From positions 50,932,161-50,996,160 of the forward strand of contig NC_092522.1 in NCBI RefSeq assembly GCF_037038585.1: a DNA stretch of 64,000 nucleotides, written 5' to 3'. A model generated the notes under the pieces. The model saw only the letters and a program-made list of their open reading frames with translations, did not search any database and was not told where the DNA came from. Below are positions 39,744 through 51,580 of the stretch, piece by piece. The DNA is from Patagioenas fasciata. Its lineage: Eukaryota; Chordata; Aves; Columbiformes; Columbidae. How positions within the stretch are numbered: position 1 is the first letter of the stretch; every line of letters starts with the position of its first letter. The position numbers and the translations under genes are program-made.

Positions 39744-42700
39744 CTGAAAGAAAGTTGAAAAAATGTGCATTATTAATGATGTTTTCAAGCAATCTAGTAC
39801 AAACATTTGTCTCTATTTTTCAGTGGTGTCCACATGCCACTATAAAAATTAGTTCTGCACAAACATATATGAGGAATTAAAAAAAATTCTTCCTTGTAGT
39901 CCTTCATGTTATCTATAAACAAGGGTAAGAGAAACATCTTCACTATTTTTTACCTATGGCTTCTATATACTTGTCAAACATACAGTTTTAGAAACTGCCT
40001 GGGGAAGTCCCTGGTGTAATACACCTTTCTATGGCATGTGATGTATAAGGAATGGGCTGCTGGCCAAAGTGTTATGAACAATCTATAGTTTCCTTGTAAA
40101 CTTTTTCTAGGCTACAAAAGACCCTCTGGGTCTCATTGACAGTGTGTGTACATGTATGTGTATGTTTGTTGGACAGGGTGGAGCTGAGCAAGGGACACAC
40201 ATCTGGGAACTACCCCAGTTCTGTTAGATCCATCATGCATTTGACCTTTGTTAGAGCAACAACAGGTGAGACAGCATATTAGTATATGTATATATATATA
40301 TATATATGCTTCTTTCAGTAAGCTTGTTTGTGCATGTACAAATATGGATGTGTACATATATTTAAAAAACAATATTCAGGAATACATGCCTAAGCACACA
40401 TAAGCACGTATATAACTGAACTGCCACAATAAACTAGTAGAAAATGAGCTCTTGAGTGCCCATTCCCTGAGTGGTGAAAATCTGATCAATCCTTCATAGA
40501 TGGGTGGTTTCTTTGAGTGGCTCCTACCCAGACCAGTTGCTCTTCAATAACTTCCTTTCAAGTGAAAACTCTCATGATGAAAGCCACATTCTGCATTTTC
40601 AGCCTCGTATTGTTCGAGTATGAAACTGTCAACAGATGGTTTGCTGACCCAGCCTTAATTCAAGGCTATCATTCATCAGCAACAGCTTTTAAAATAGTTG
40701 GTGCTGACTCAGCAAAATTATTAGATAAAATTAAAAAACATAGATGCTCTAGAACACTTTTATTACAGATTCTCAAAGTCAGGATCGGATTACAAGGAAG
40801 GGGAGAGGGCTTGTCATGCTTCAAGTGTAATGCACGTGTGTCAGTAATTGCCACTATATAATTAAAATAACCCCTTTGAATGTTTTTGAGTTCCGACAGG
40901 ATAATTGTTTTCAGGCTGTCTTGTTTAAAGCATAAGTGATTTGTGGGGGGAACTTGAAAAGTTAAGACCACAAACTTTTGTTTAAACAAACAGAAACTTA
41001 TCACATCCCTCTAGCTGTGAGAATATTTTATATTCCATCAAACATATGTAGGAGGTCTCTAGTAGAACTCACAACCAATGCTGAGCTTGCCTTAGGAAGT
41101 GTGAGCCTAACATCAAACAAAACAGAGATAAAGCAAGTAACAAACTGACTAGCAACAATGAGAGGAAGATTTCTCTTGCCTTGTGGGGAGGTTCACCCTG
41201 GGTTCTGTTTTTAACAAATGGATCTAGCTTTCTGATAAGTGGGAAGACATTAACCACAACTATGGTTTTGGGATATTTTTTGCCAAATTCCTGTTTTCCA
41301 AGCTGCAGATTACCTGAGCTGTTCATATGTTTATATGAATATTTTAAAAAAACAATTCATCATTTACTGACGCTTTTATGGAAATTAATAATTTAATTCT
41401 TCTAATAGAAAAGTGAGGCAAGAATGTTGTAAAGATCAATCTTTTACTACACCATTCAAATAACTGGCAAACTCATAAGTCCTTCTTCAGACCTATCCAA
41501 AAGTGCCAGGAAGTTGTGACCATGCTTCCAGAGAAGTGAATCTTTAGGATTAAGGATTATAAAGATAGACAAACATACATGAGAAGCATTTTTTGAAGCT
41601 ATTGCCTGAGCTTCCACTTGAATCCCTCCTTTTCAATGTGTATCTTTCCTTGATTTAAGGATTCTGCTTTTGTGTCTTTCAAAGCTCTGAACACCTTGAG
41701 TGCTACTCAAAATGTCATGAGTGACATACACTGGTATTATTCAGAAACACAAAATCAAGTCTTTGCAGAAAATTGATGCAAACACAAATAACGGATTATG
41801 TTGTCAGGGCAGCTGACATTTGCTACAATCATTCTGCAAACCTAACCAATTTTAGTGTTAACATATAGGAGCAGACTGATGCAAATCCTGGTTCTCCAAC
41901 ATCATTTTGCTCACCCAGCAAAGGCATTTGAAAGTGACAGCTCTTTTCTCTACACTAAGATTTTAAAAGGTGTTTAAAACCACCTTACAATAATTCAGTG
42001 AGGTTTCTGAAATGTATAGATTTTCATAGGGCATGGGAAATGTGTGGCTTTTTTTCAGAAATAATTTTTTCAATCAAAGTTTGTGTCTATAGTATGACTC
42101 ACAGGAAATTTAACAGAATTCAGTTATAATAAAAGGTAAATGAAAATAAAACAGTGCACATTTAAAAGTGCGTGGGAATGTGAACATTCAGGAATGCAGA
42201 AGACTCATACAAGGGCTCAGTTACATTTATCTAATTATCACTAACCTAGACGTTAATTACACTTTACTAGGTACATCCATGTGCAGGCATAATCTTCTTC
42301 GCATTTATTGATTCAGCTTCTCTTAGACAGAACTGAAGTCAAAATTTGTTAATCAGGATGATGCTCTACATTTTCCTGGCAAGTCTGCAGAATGGCAGAT
42401 GACTGTAGTTTGAAGCTCCAATGACAACTGCTAAAACCCTAAAAAATTTGGCTGGGCAAGGCAGGAATGGAGATCTTCCTTTCCTCAGTACTCACCTGCC
42501 TGCTGGATGAAGTGCTCTCAGTGTTGGTTTTAGGGGCTGCTAAAGGAGGAAAAAGAAAACAGTATTAATATAGTTTGCAAGATATACGTAGCATCCTGAA
42601 GAACTGAAGCCCTCATTCTGATATCATTTAGACCAGGGCAACTGCACCACTTTCAATAAATGAGACAAAATATTTCAGATTTTCCATTGAAACCTTTGCT

Positions 42701-45700
42701 TTTTTTCTTTCCTAAACACAGGTGTTGCTTCTATCATGTTGTATAGAAATTGAATGACAGCATTTCTTGCCAGCTGGTATGTGACATTTGGCTAGGACAG
42801 ATTGCATCAAGTCAGTGTTGATCATTACAAACTTATTAAATCTTTAGTAGTAAATATAGCCTATTATTCCTAGTGGGAAAGAAGCATGGACAATCAGACT
42901 GGCTGGAAAGCATCCACTCCAATTAAAGAGATTGCACAGGAACAGCTCTACAAACCAAAGACATTGTTCACATTTAATCTATAAAACAACATGATTATGT
43001 CTTGTTTTTATGTTTCTTCATAGGAAACTACAAGACAGTGCTCTAAATAAGGAAAAAAAAAACCAAAAAAACACACCCAAACCAGCTACATGAGTCTGCT
43101 GGCCTATACAACTTCACAAGCAAACTTGGGAGGCCAGAGAGGAACTCATCCTTTTGGTTTTCCACATCAGCTTGTTAGTTAACTGAGCGGCACTGGAACA
43201 AAGGGGAATGAAACTGGGCCTTGAAAAATACTACAGAAACTCCCATTCCCCCAAGAAAATAAGTTTTGCAGCTCTCTGGCTCTTATATTGTTTCAAATGA
43301 TTCTCACAAGATACCTGGGACTCACACAGAACACTACAGAGCAGCTTCCTTATCTCAGCTTTCACACCTCAGGTGATGAGGTCTCTCCTATTTCTAGAAA
43401 TATAACTCTAGTGGAGTGCTGACTGATTTCTTTTGTGCAAGTGAAAGGACTATCAGAAAGGAAATTTTAATTATCAAGTAGGAGAAAAAACACAGAATGC
43501 TGATATTCCAACAGAAACAACTTTTGTTGTTTTGTCTTTAGAGATATCTACTTTTAGGAAAGAAACTGAATGTTTGGTTGAGATTTTTTTTTTCCAGCTG
43601 GATGCCATTAGTTCTGAGGTATTTTTCCTTCCAAAAACTAATGTTCTCATTATTGACTACATCTCTGTTGGAGAAGCTCTGTTAAAAATCTCCAGTTATG
43701 GTGAACATAATTTTTTTCTTTAGCTAAATCTCTGTGTGCTCTTCATATAATTTCATGCCTCTTACAACTTTCTTTTCCAAAATAGGCAGCTTATATAAAG
43801 CAAGAGAACCTTAAGCTTTTTTTTTTTTTTTCCCACTGAAATGGACACAGGGAAAGCTGAGTTTTGGTTTGAGTCTTGCTACAGCTTTCCTTTAAGTCCT
43901 GGAGTAATGATTTCAAGCCCAAATTTCATCAACTCAAACTCAAATTTCATCATTTCAGACCAAGGAATGACAGTTGCAGCAAGACAGAAGTGTCTGGATG
44001 GTAACACATGGAATGACCATAATGCGCTCCCCTTTAGTCTGCCAAATATTGAGAATTTAAAAGATGTTACATTTCAGTTTCCATGTTTATACCGTAAAGA
44101 TAACAACAGTCATCCACCTTTATACACATTTTTTTCACCTCCCTCACTTAAGTGAAAATTGCGAGGTATTAGGTGTACAAAAAACCCAACCTATCAACCA
44201 ACCAAAAAACCTAAAACAAACAAACAAACAAACAAAAAGCACCCCACAACAAAACAGAAAAAAAATCCTGCATTTGATATCTGTGTTTCAAGAGATCTGT
44301 TTCTGTAAGGCATAGACAATTTACTTTATAAGTACAACACAGAGCTATTCTCTCTTTCCTCAGTATTCCCTTTAATACATTTTTTTTTTTTTTTTCTGAC
44401 TTCATTTCCCACTTGTTTTGCTTTTCATTTCCTATGATACCTTTGTTTTACTGCCCTGGTTTCATTTTAAAGTCCCAGGCAAACAAAACAATTTGCCTAT
44501 ATTCAGGTTCTACAACTTCTTACAGTATGGGGATCTACTGCTGTTGTTGTTTTTTTTAAATTCTTCTTTGTTTTCAGGAATTGTGTGATTGAACTCCGCA
44601 TGGACCATTACACACTGTAGTTAGTTGTTCCCCTTTCTACCATTTGGCAGCACAGTAAGATGGCTGTGTACCAGCAATTGTTCCACCTGTTTGGCAGATG
44701 ACCACATTCCTCACTGTATCTCTACACAACATTTGAGAAATGAGAAGTCATCAGAAAGCTCAACAATGTGCTTCCTTCCCAGCAGGAATCCAAAAAGCAC
44801 AGGTGTGATACTTCCACTCATTCAGGACATAGTAGTACTATAATAACATTAAATTGGTTTTTCGATGACTGTTAATGTTATCATATCCTCTAAGGTTTCC
44901 TACTGTAATAAGTGTAACAGTCAGAATCAACAGGAATTTTTTGATTCTGTTGGAGTAAAGTGATGATTTGCGTACAGAGAAGCAGCTTTCTTGCCATCTG
45001 CCCTAAGCAACAGCTGCATTGGCTACAGACAGGTGTATTCTTTTATTTTGAATACTTGTGGTGTATACAACTATCAGACTTCATGAGCTTTGAATAATCT
45101 AGTGAACAAGGTAGAAAAGGTTCTTACTATGGCGTTTCTTTGTTTCTGCTTTACCTTCTTCTTTTGTTACTCCCAAGCAGCCCATTAATTCTTGTACTGA
45201 TAAGGATTTGTCGTTGTTCACATCACAGTATTCCACAAACTTCTTCACACATTTTTTGGGTTTTGATTTCTTTCTTAGGAATCTCTTAAATGGCTTGATT
45301 TCTTTCTTGCCAATGTCACCACTGGAATTTTTATCTAGCTGTTTGAAATACCAGTGGACCACTCTCTCTTCCAGAGTATGATTTGGATCAGGCTCTGAAA
45401 CCCTGAAACAGAAAACAGGAGTTTAGTCTTAATTCTGATACCTAAACCTCAGTTTATACCTTTATTTCAGGATAGTTAAATCACTGTCTGATGCTTTGTT
45501 ACATAGACCTCCCTGCTCTTGGCCACTAGTTTCTTGTACTGAATTCTTCTTTTTCCACTTTGGCCAACTGTATCCTAAATTTTACACTAACGGTTGGAAT
45601 CTGTTCTTAGTTACCTCTCTGAAACTCTGTTGAGGTCAGCACCATAGTCAGAAAACAGTGCTTTCCCCTTTCATTTCCCAAAACACAGAAAAGTGGAGAG

Positions 45701-46334
45701 AGAAATAAAAGAGAAAAAGACAGTTTCATAGATCAAAGAACCAATGAAATTGTGTAATATACCAGACCGAAGTCAACAGTCAGCATCGCCAAACACCTAG
45801 GCTCCAATTACAACTCACGATGGATGCTCTTAGAGATAAAATGTCAAAATACATTGGATTACAATGAAAGTTATAACTGTGATTGTTGATAGCACTGGTA
45901 TGTTTTACAAGCAACTAGGCAAACTATGAATCTAGAAGGTAGCACATATTCATTAGGTAATGCTTGAAAGGACAACAGAGACTGAGACACAGCTGTGGCA
46001 GCAGTTACAGATAAACTGTAAGCTGTGCTGCTGCTGAGAATTTAGCTATCAAATGCATCTCTGTTTAGTGGACACAGTCTGCAGTGGTAAGTTTGAAGCA
46101 AGCTCTCCTAGATAGGTTCTTGGAAATTTACCCTTCGTGAAGGAAGAAGATTTACTTCTCAAAGGCATCAACAATTCCTTCACTGCTGTCGGAATTTTTT
46201 TAAAGACACACAAAAAGGATTGGAAACCCACCGGCTAGAAGACAATGATGGATCAGACACTGCATGCACCATATCTGTGGACAGTGCATCCAAAACACTA
46301 GTCAGGAACTCATTCTTCTTGGCTCCAGGACAAC
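39720..46334 (-). CDS. SMOC1: SMOC1, last four coding exons (3' part of gene)
   Basis: This is the C-terminal part of SPARC-related modular calcium-binding protein 1, a secreted basement-membrane and matrix glycoprotein known to modulate BMP signalling in eye and limb development. The coding sequence is the complement of 39720-39743, 42496-42539, 45128-45402 and 46232-46334. All junctions are AG/GT and the codon phases agree: Gly and Arg codons split at the first two junctions, a Thr codon next, then phase 0. The product is about 147 residues: EC-domain start, two EF-hand loops, a Lys/Arg-rich linker and a short tail ending in KKQG. SMOC1 is preferred over SMOC2 because of LDKNSSGDIGKKEIKPFKRF and VEYCDVNND; SMOC2, as I remember it, differs at these places (for example DSNSSNDINKRE). 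The Kazal and thyroglobulin domains lie upstream, outside the window. No disabling change is visible, so the gene appears intact here. Confidence 0.95.
39744..42495 (-). other. SMOC1: SMOC1 last intron
   Basis: 2752-bp GT-AG intron between the 44-bp tail exon and the terminal exon. Apart from a (TA)n microsatellite at 40282-40308 I see no exon, repeat family or RNA gene in it. Confidence 0.8.
40282..40308. repeat. (TA)n microsatellite
   Basis: An almost pure TA dinucleotide run with one G interruption, inside the last SMOC1 intron. Confidence 0.9.
42496..42539 (-). CDS. SMOC1: SMOC1 44-bp tail exon with tandem acceptor
   Basis: A short exon encoding the Ser/Thr-rich tail TAPKTNTESTSSSRQ, the first Thr codon being completed from the previous exon. 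The donor is a strong CAG|GTGAGT (GT at 42494-42495). The acceptor reads CCTCCTTTAGCAG, a tandem NAG-NAG pair. Use of the upstream AG gives a 44-bp exon; the downstream AG gives 41 bp and removes one Ala without changing frame. The human tail, as I remember it, has ESTSNRQ in the matching place, which supports the exon although this part of the protein is poorly conserved. Confidence 0.85.
42540..45127 (-). other. SMOC1: SMOC1 intron after the EF-hand exon
   Basis: 2588-bp GT-AG intron. It contains poly(T) or T-rich runs (43819-43832, 44381-44397) and an AAAC-rich stretch (44170-44240). No other recognisable feature was found. Confidence 0.8.
44165..44240. repeat. A/C-rich low-complexity stretch with (CAAA)n
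   Basis: The plus strand is a run of A with scattered C, including about five CAAA units near 44215-44236. Intronic in SMOC1. Confidence 0.8.
45128..45402 (-). CDS. SMOC1: SMOC1 coding exon with the EF-hand pair
   Basis: This 275-bp exon starts after the acceptor TTCTGTTTCAG and ends at donor CATA|GTAAGA, giving 91 full codons plus one split base at each end. It opens with VSEPDPNHTLEERVVHWYF. The first EF-hand loop is DKNSSGDIGKKE and the second is DVNNDKSLSVQE. Both keep acidic residues at loop positions 1 and 12, so calcium binding is expected. Between them lies the strongly basic KPFKRFLRKKSKPKK stretch, the kind of segment linked to heparan sulphate binding in SMOC proteins (inference). 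Cysteines before the second loop, at its start and after it fit the EC-domain disulphides. The exon is 829 bp from the previous one. Confidence 0.96.
46232..46334 (-). CDS. SMOC1: SMOC1 coding exon, start of EC domain
   Basis: This 103-bp exon begins after the acceptor TTTTTCTAG (AG at 46335-46336) and ends at donor CG|GTGGGT (GT at 46230-46231). It carries the last two bases of a Gly codon, 33 full codons, and the first two bases of an Arg codon. The peptide runs CPGAKKNEFLTSVLDALSTD and on to MVHAVSDPSLSSS. This is the helix that opens the SPARC-type extracellular calcium-binding domain, with a Ser-rich linker after it. The preceding exon (second thyroglobulin domain end) was not found in the 17.6 kb upstream within the window. 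Confidence 0.93.
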
Positions 46335-46873
46335 CTAGAAAAACAGATTTTTTTTTTCTTTTCTTGTTTCCTCTTTTCACAAAATTTAAATTCCAATGAC
46401 AGTTCAAAATTAGAGATAAATGTGACTTCCTTTATACAAATTCCTATATGTTAAGGACAAGTTCATAACACATTTCAAAGAAAAACATCTAAATTTAGGT
46501 ACATATCTGTAACATAGAGAAGGAATAAGAAAACACCATTTTGAACCCAAGCAACTATGAATCTTGTTTGCACACCTCGGGTCTCTTTCTTTCTTACAAT
46601 TTTTTCCATTATTTTTCCTTTTTAAAGGTAATTTTCCATGGGCGTCACATTGTGAAAAGAACAGCTTTGAAACAACAGAAGTTTGTGTGTGACACAGACC
46701 ATTTGAAACACGGACTAAAAGACCACAGCACAACACTTCTTTCAGGCTTCCATTTTTGCCCCTCTGAACTACCATTGGCTTTCTGAACATGCATTAGTTT
46801 TTCTCTTTAAAATGACAGTCCTTTCCTTTTTCACTTTTCTCTTGGACAGGGGTTAACTCCCACTGTACAGAAC

Positions 46874-47482
46874 TGTGGCAGGTGTACTCCCCTGGCCCTG
46901 AAAGCAACAGAAACTTCTAAGCTGATGGGCCACTATGGTCATGCACATGCCTCTTGGTCAGCAGACATGGCCCTTGACCAATGAAATGCCTTGGTTGAGA
47001 GAAGTTTCTGGAAAACTACCATAAATGACCACAGCTCAGATTCAACTATGATATAAATGAACCACAGCCGAGAACCCCTCTTGTTTTGAGTTGGTGTCTC
47101 TCAAAGCAGTACTTCTGCAAAAACTCCCTTCCTTAGACTGGCCACCTAAGGAACGTTCCTTGAGGACTGAGACACCTTGTCAATGTGGTAGGAGATCTGG
47201 GTACCCTTGAAAATCTTTACTTTGTCACAGAGTGGGAAGATATGCATTTTTAATCATCACTTTAGAGTTCTGGGACCTGATCCCCTTGAGTTTGAGTCAG
47301 TTGTGTAGTAATTGAACTCCTAACTGGTATCTCAACCTGTGTTGTATAATGCTGTCAGAGTGCTGAATAATTCTGGATAAATCCCATTTGTAGTTGGTTT
47401 CTGTTCAACAGCACTGGTTAGAATAAAGTCTCTTTGGAGCTTGTTGCCTGCCTAAATTGACTTTTGGGGTGCTCCTGTGACA
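46874..47482 (+). mobile_element. Solo LTR of an endogenous retrovirus, antisense in SMOC1 intron
   Basis: The element starts TGTGGCAGGTGTA and ends GCTCCTGTGACA, imperfect inverted ends of the TG...CA type. In plus orientation it has a TATA box (TATAAAT, 47052-47058) and a poly(A) signal (AATAAA, 47422-47427) about 370 bp further on, followed by a T/G-rich segment, as in U3-R-U5. No retroviral coding sequence, primer-binding site or second LTR adjoins it, so it is a solo LTR from an old insertion. A matching target duplication is not evident, so the exact ends are uncertain. It lies about 540 bp upstream of an SMOC1 exon in the opposite orientation. The retroviral class is not determined. 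Confidence 0.68.
47052..47058 (+). promoter_or_regulatory. TATA box of the intronic LTR
   Basis: TATAAAT at the expected U3 position about 370 bp before the AATAAA of the same LTR. If still active it would drive transcription antisense to SMOC1; activity cannot be judged from sequence. Confidence 0.5.
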
Positions 47483-48396
47483 GGCACCTAGCCCAATTCA
47501 ATGCTGTTAGGTGGTACCTAGGCTCATATTATAGGATCCTATGGTGATGCTAGATCATCCTCATAATTACATTCCCTATGCCACAAAGTTCTCTGAAATA
47601 AACTGACAGCACTTTTAAGATACATAATAGATCAGATAAATGTACTGAAAGACCCACTCTTAGAGCAGTGCAGCTGGAGCAGATAAATTCATCTGACAAG
47701 TGCACAGATATTGACACATGGAGGTTTGCTTATACAATACACCTGCTTCCTCTCCTCTTTTCTAGAGCCCTGAGCCAAACACCAGATCTTCCCCTAGCCC
47801 TGTAATAACTGAGTTAAACTCTAAGATAATCCACAGTCAGTGACACAGGGATGACAAGCTTGAAGCTGGAGCCCATGGCAGGACTTTCACAGACAATTCC
47901 ATGCAGGAGGCCTGGTTTGTTGTTAAGTGAGAAAGGGAAACACTTTGAAGTGTTGTGGAAAAGTAAGATCAGTCAATCAGCACATATTTGTTATTTCCTT
48001 CTCAGTGATCTCTGGAGCAGGCAGTTGGATTATCTGAGCCTGAAGAGCCTCATCTTGCCCAGCAAATTATTTTTTAACACATGGCATGTTGATCCAAGGA
48101 AATGAACCTGTGTTATATTAGCCCTTAGCTGTGTTGCAGTAAGAATAGCTCAGCCATTATGTATAGCGGCAGCACCCACTACATATTATTATCTAACACA
48201 TTCATGCAGTTATGAATTCCTTGTCTCTTACATGTTTGCCTTTGGCATGGGGGACATTTTATTCCAGTAACTGTAAAAGGCATGGAAGAGGAACTTACTA
48301 AAGCAAGTTTCACTGCGCTACAAGTACACATCTGAAACCAGATATCATTCTCCTAGATATGTTCTTTTCCCTTAGCCTTTAACCACTTTTTGTCTT

Positions 48397-48510
48397 TGGA
48401 TTTTGTTTGTTTGTGTTTGATTGGTTGGTTGTGTGTGTGTGTGTGATGTTTGAGAGGTTTGGGGTTTGGTTGGTTGGTTGGTTTGGTTGGTTGTTGATTT
48501 TGTTTTTCTT
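48397..48510. repeat. G/T-rich low-complexity stretch with (GT)n and (GGTT)n
   Basis: Contains about eight GT dinucleotides near 48431-48445 and several TTGG units. It sits directly before the purine-only tract. Confidence 0.85.
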
Positions 48511-48528
48511 CTTTTTTTCTGTCAAAAC

Positions 48529-48727
48529 TGAAGAAAGAGAGACAGAAAGAATGAGAGAAAGAGAGAGAGAGAAAAAATGAAAGAGAAAGAGAGAGAGAAA
48601 AAATGAAAGAGAGAAAGAGAGAGAAAAAATGAAAGAGAGAAAGAGAGAGAGAAAGAGAGAAAAAGAAAAAAGAAAGAAAGGAAAGAAAGGAAAGAAAGGA
48701 AAGAAAGGAAAGAAAGGAAAGAAAGGA

Positions 48728-48811
<84 letters not shown>

Positions 48812-48934
48812 GAAAGGAAGAAAGAGACAGTGAAAGAGGGAGAAAGAGAGAAGGAGAGAAAGAGAAAGAGACAGAAAAAGTGAAAGAGAGAAGGAGAGAA
48901 AGAGAAAGAAGGAGAGAGAGAAAGAAGGAGAGGA

Positions 48935-48977
<43 letters not shown>

Positions 48978-49230
48978 GAAAGAGAAAGAGGAAGGAAGGA
49001 AAAGGAAGGAAGGAAGGAAAGAAGGAAGGAAAGAAGGAAGGAAGGAAGGAAGGAAGGAAGGAAGGAAGGAAGGAAGGAAGGAAGGAAGGAAAGAAGGAAG
49101 GAAGGAAGGAAGGAAGGAAGGAAGGAAGGAAGGAAGGAAGGAAGGAAGGAAGGAAGGAAGGAAGGAAGGAAGGAAGGAAGGAAGGAAGGAAGGAAGGAAG
49201 GAAGGAAGGAAGGAAGGAAGGAAGGAAGGA
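48529..49230. repeat. Compound purine tract of about 700 bp (GAGA, GGAAAGAAA, GAAA, GGAA)
   Basis: The plus strand is almost entirely A and G. Blocks in order: imperfect units of about 27-30 bp built from AAAAAATGAAAGAGAG-like sequence (48532-48665); a 9-bp GGAAAGAAA array (about 48672-48728); pure GAAA (about 48728-48810); mixed GA-rich sequence (48810-49000); and a long GGAA array with few interruptions (about 49005-49230). Lys/Glu/Arg-rich reading frames across it are products of the repeat and not genes. It lies in the SMOC1 upstream intron, so the SMOC1 pre-mRNA carries the pyrimidine strand. Confidence 0.97.
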
Positions 49231-51580
49231 GACCCAGCCTCTATGACTATGATACTACTATAATACTAAGCTGGAGTTCAGTGAGACAAGCACTTGAGCT
49301 TTCTATGTAAGGCACAGAAATGAGAAGGATGGCAAGACATTAGAAGGGAGGGACCGAAGACTACACCAAAAGGTTTCTGACAGCATTCAGTACATAATTC
49401 TAAAGTGTACTTTCTAGAGAAAAGAGCTTACTGGTAAGTAAGGCTCAGACACTGCAACCATGTAAGCAAACTGTGCATTGTGATTTAAATTAAGCCACAT
49501 GACTTAGCAAGTCACAAAAGCACATTTGCCCAGAGATGAGCAGACAGAGCCCAAGCAGTTCCCATGCAGAAGGCATGAGTGTATTCCTGAGACCTCTAGA
49601 AGAAACAAAAAGATATGCTTTAGGTAGTTTCCACTGCTGTCTAGGGAGCTGCTGAGTGTACATATGCTACAAACGAAATCAAAATCATGACTTAGCTTGC
49701 TAATTATGAGATATAGCTAGGTAGGGGAAAGTATCAACTTTCAAATTTACAAGAAATCGTGGGGGAAAATCCATAGTTTAAAGCCTGCCTCTGATAATTT
49801 TCCTAAGGTTAAGAAAGGTTCCTGAACATATATTGCAAGAATAGCAACCGACAGCAACAGAAATCTTCTCATAGAAAAGAAATCTCACTGTTAAACACAA
49901 CTGGTCGCTGTGAAACATTCTAAATTATAACTCTACTATTTAACGTAAAACGACACTCCACAAAATCCTCACCAGTTAAATACAGAGAAAATATTCAGTT
50001 TCTTCCAATTATAATTTTTGCTGATGTGTGGGCAATCGTACAGCAATTTACCTCACAGTGAAACCTCTGTTCTTTGCAGGTGTTATTAACCCAGAGTAAT
50101 TCTCTGGAGGCTTCACACTGAGCTTTAATTTTCAACAAACTTGCGGGTGAAATGGCAAGACTGGGGGAACTTTAGCTTGATTGTAATGAATAATTCACTC
50201 TTAGTGGACTAAATACAGAAAGGGAAAGACTAGTCTCTTATGGGAGCCTTATGCTTCTCACTATGGTTTATGTGCTTTGGTTTCTTCTGCTGCAGCTGCT
50301 TGTCCTGTGTGGATTTGACAGCTTACATAAATAATAATTTGTTGTTGAAGGGTTGAATTTGAAACCACATAGAGTTAACCTACAGGTTCAGAGATGTAAC
50401 ATAGAGTTGAGTGTTTGCTTTAAGGATAGTTTTACCCAGAGCAAACCTTAGACCAACAAATACATACCACAAATGATGGGAATATACAAACACCTCGTTT
50501 CAGCTATAATATAAAGGTAATCAAAGAATCGTCATTATATATTATATTTCTCACATGTGCGTGTGTCTCTCTATAAATATATCTAGCTTTAGTACCAAGG
50601 ATGGAATTTTTGACTTAAATCTGTAGGGCACTTGTCTACAAACCTTCTAAAATATGCACTCAAGTGCCTTGAATCTCCCTGATTGGTTGATAATAATTTA
50701 CTGCTGTCAATCCTGGAAGACTATCTTTTACAACACATCTGAAGTCATGACTAGAAAAGTATTTTGTTCATTTCTGTAAAAATGTGAATACAATAGATAA
50801 GATTAATCACCTTAAAAGGAAGTTTACATTAATTAATTAATTTAAAAGGGAGTTTACAATAATCTTCCTGCAAGAGAGGAAACTATCTCCAGTCAGTCAC
50901 TCAAGTAATTAAAGGCATGAGAACTTCCAATCAGAAAATCTAAAGCTTCTTTTTTTATTCTCTGTTTCTTAATATGAATATCAGGCTTAGCAGTGCACTC
51001 AAATAAAATTACCACTGAAATACCTCTGAAAATTTTAAATAAGTTTTGATCTACCAAAAGTCAGAATTATTCATGTTTGTTTTGCAGGTTTAACTTCACT
51101 GAAATATAGTGCTATATAGAAAAAAAGAATTTAACAAAGTTTGTCAGTGCTACTGGTTATGCTGGGAGAAGAAAAACAACACAAGGGAAATATTTTCTCT
51201 TGTTTTTCTGTTCTACACACACACATATGTACAGTTCATTAATTTATTTCTCTTGAGCCATAAATCACAAGTTTTTCTTTTTCTAGATGTGCTGAGGACT
51301 CTCCTCAACTTCTGGAGGACTTCCTGAGCTCTTCCTGAGCCCCATTGCAGAAAGAAAAAGCCCTTCAAAAGTTGAGCCTGGGAACTTAAATTTCTAACTC
51401 TGCTGGAGTCTAAAAATCACGGCCTCAACAGACTTAGTGGTTTTATGGCTCACTGCAGTTTTTCCCTCACTGCACTTCCTGGTAATCTCTCACAAACAGT
51501 AATTATATACCTCTTAGTCTCTACCCTAGAAAGGTTGAGGACGTTATAATTTCTCCTTGTTAAAATCCCTCAGATATTGC

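Noticed and set aside
46410-46790. 126-codon minus-strand frame just upstream of an SMOC1 exon
   Set aside because: It lies in intron sequence, does not join in phase to the EC-domain exon, and shows no SMOC1 homology.
48629-49263. Two Lys/Glu/Arg-rich open frames (84 and 127 codons)
   Set aside because: They are translations of GAAA/GGAA simple repeats, with no start context, domain or conservation argument.
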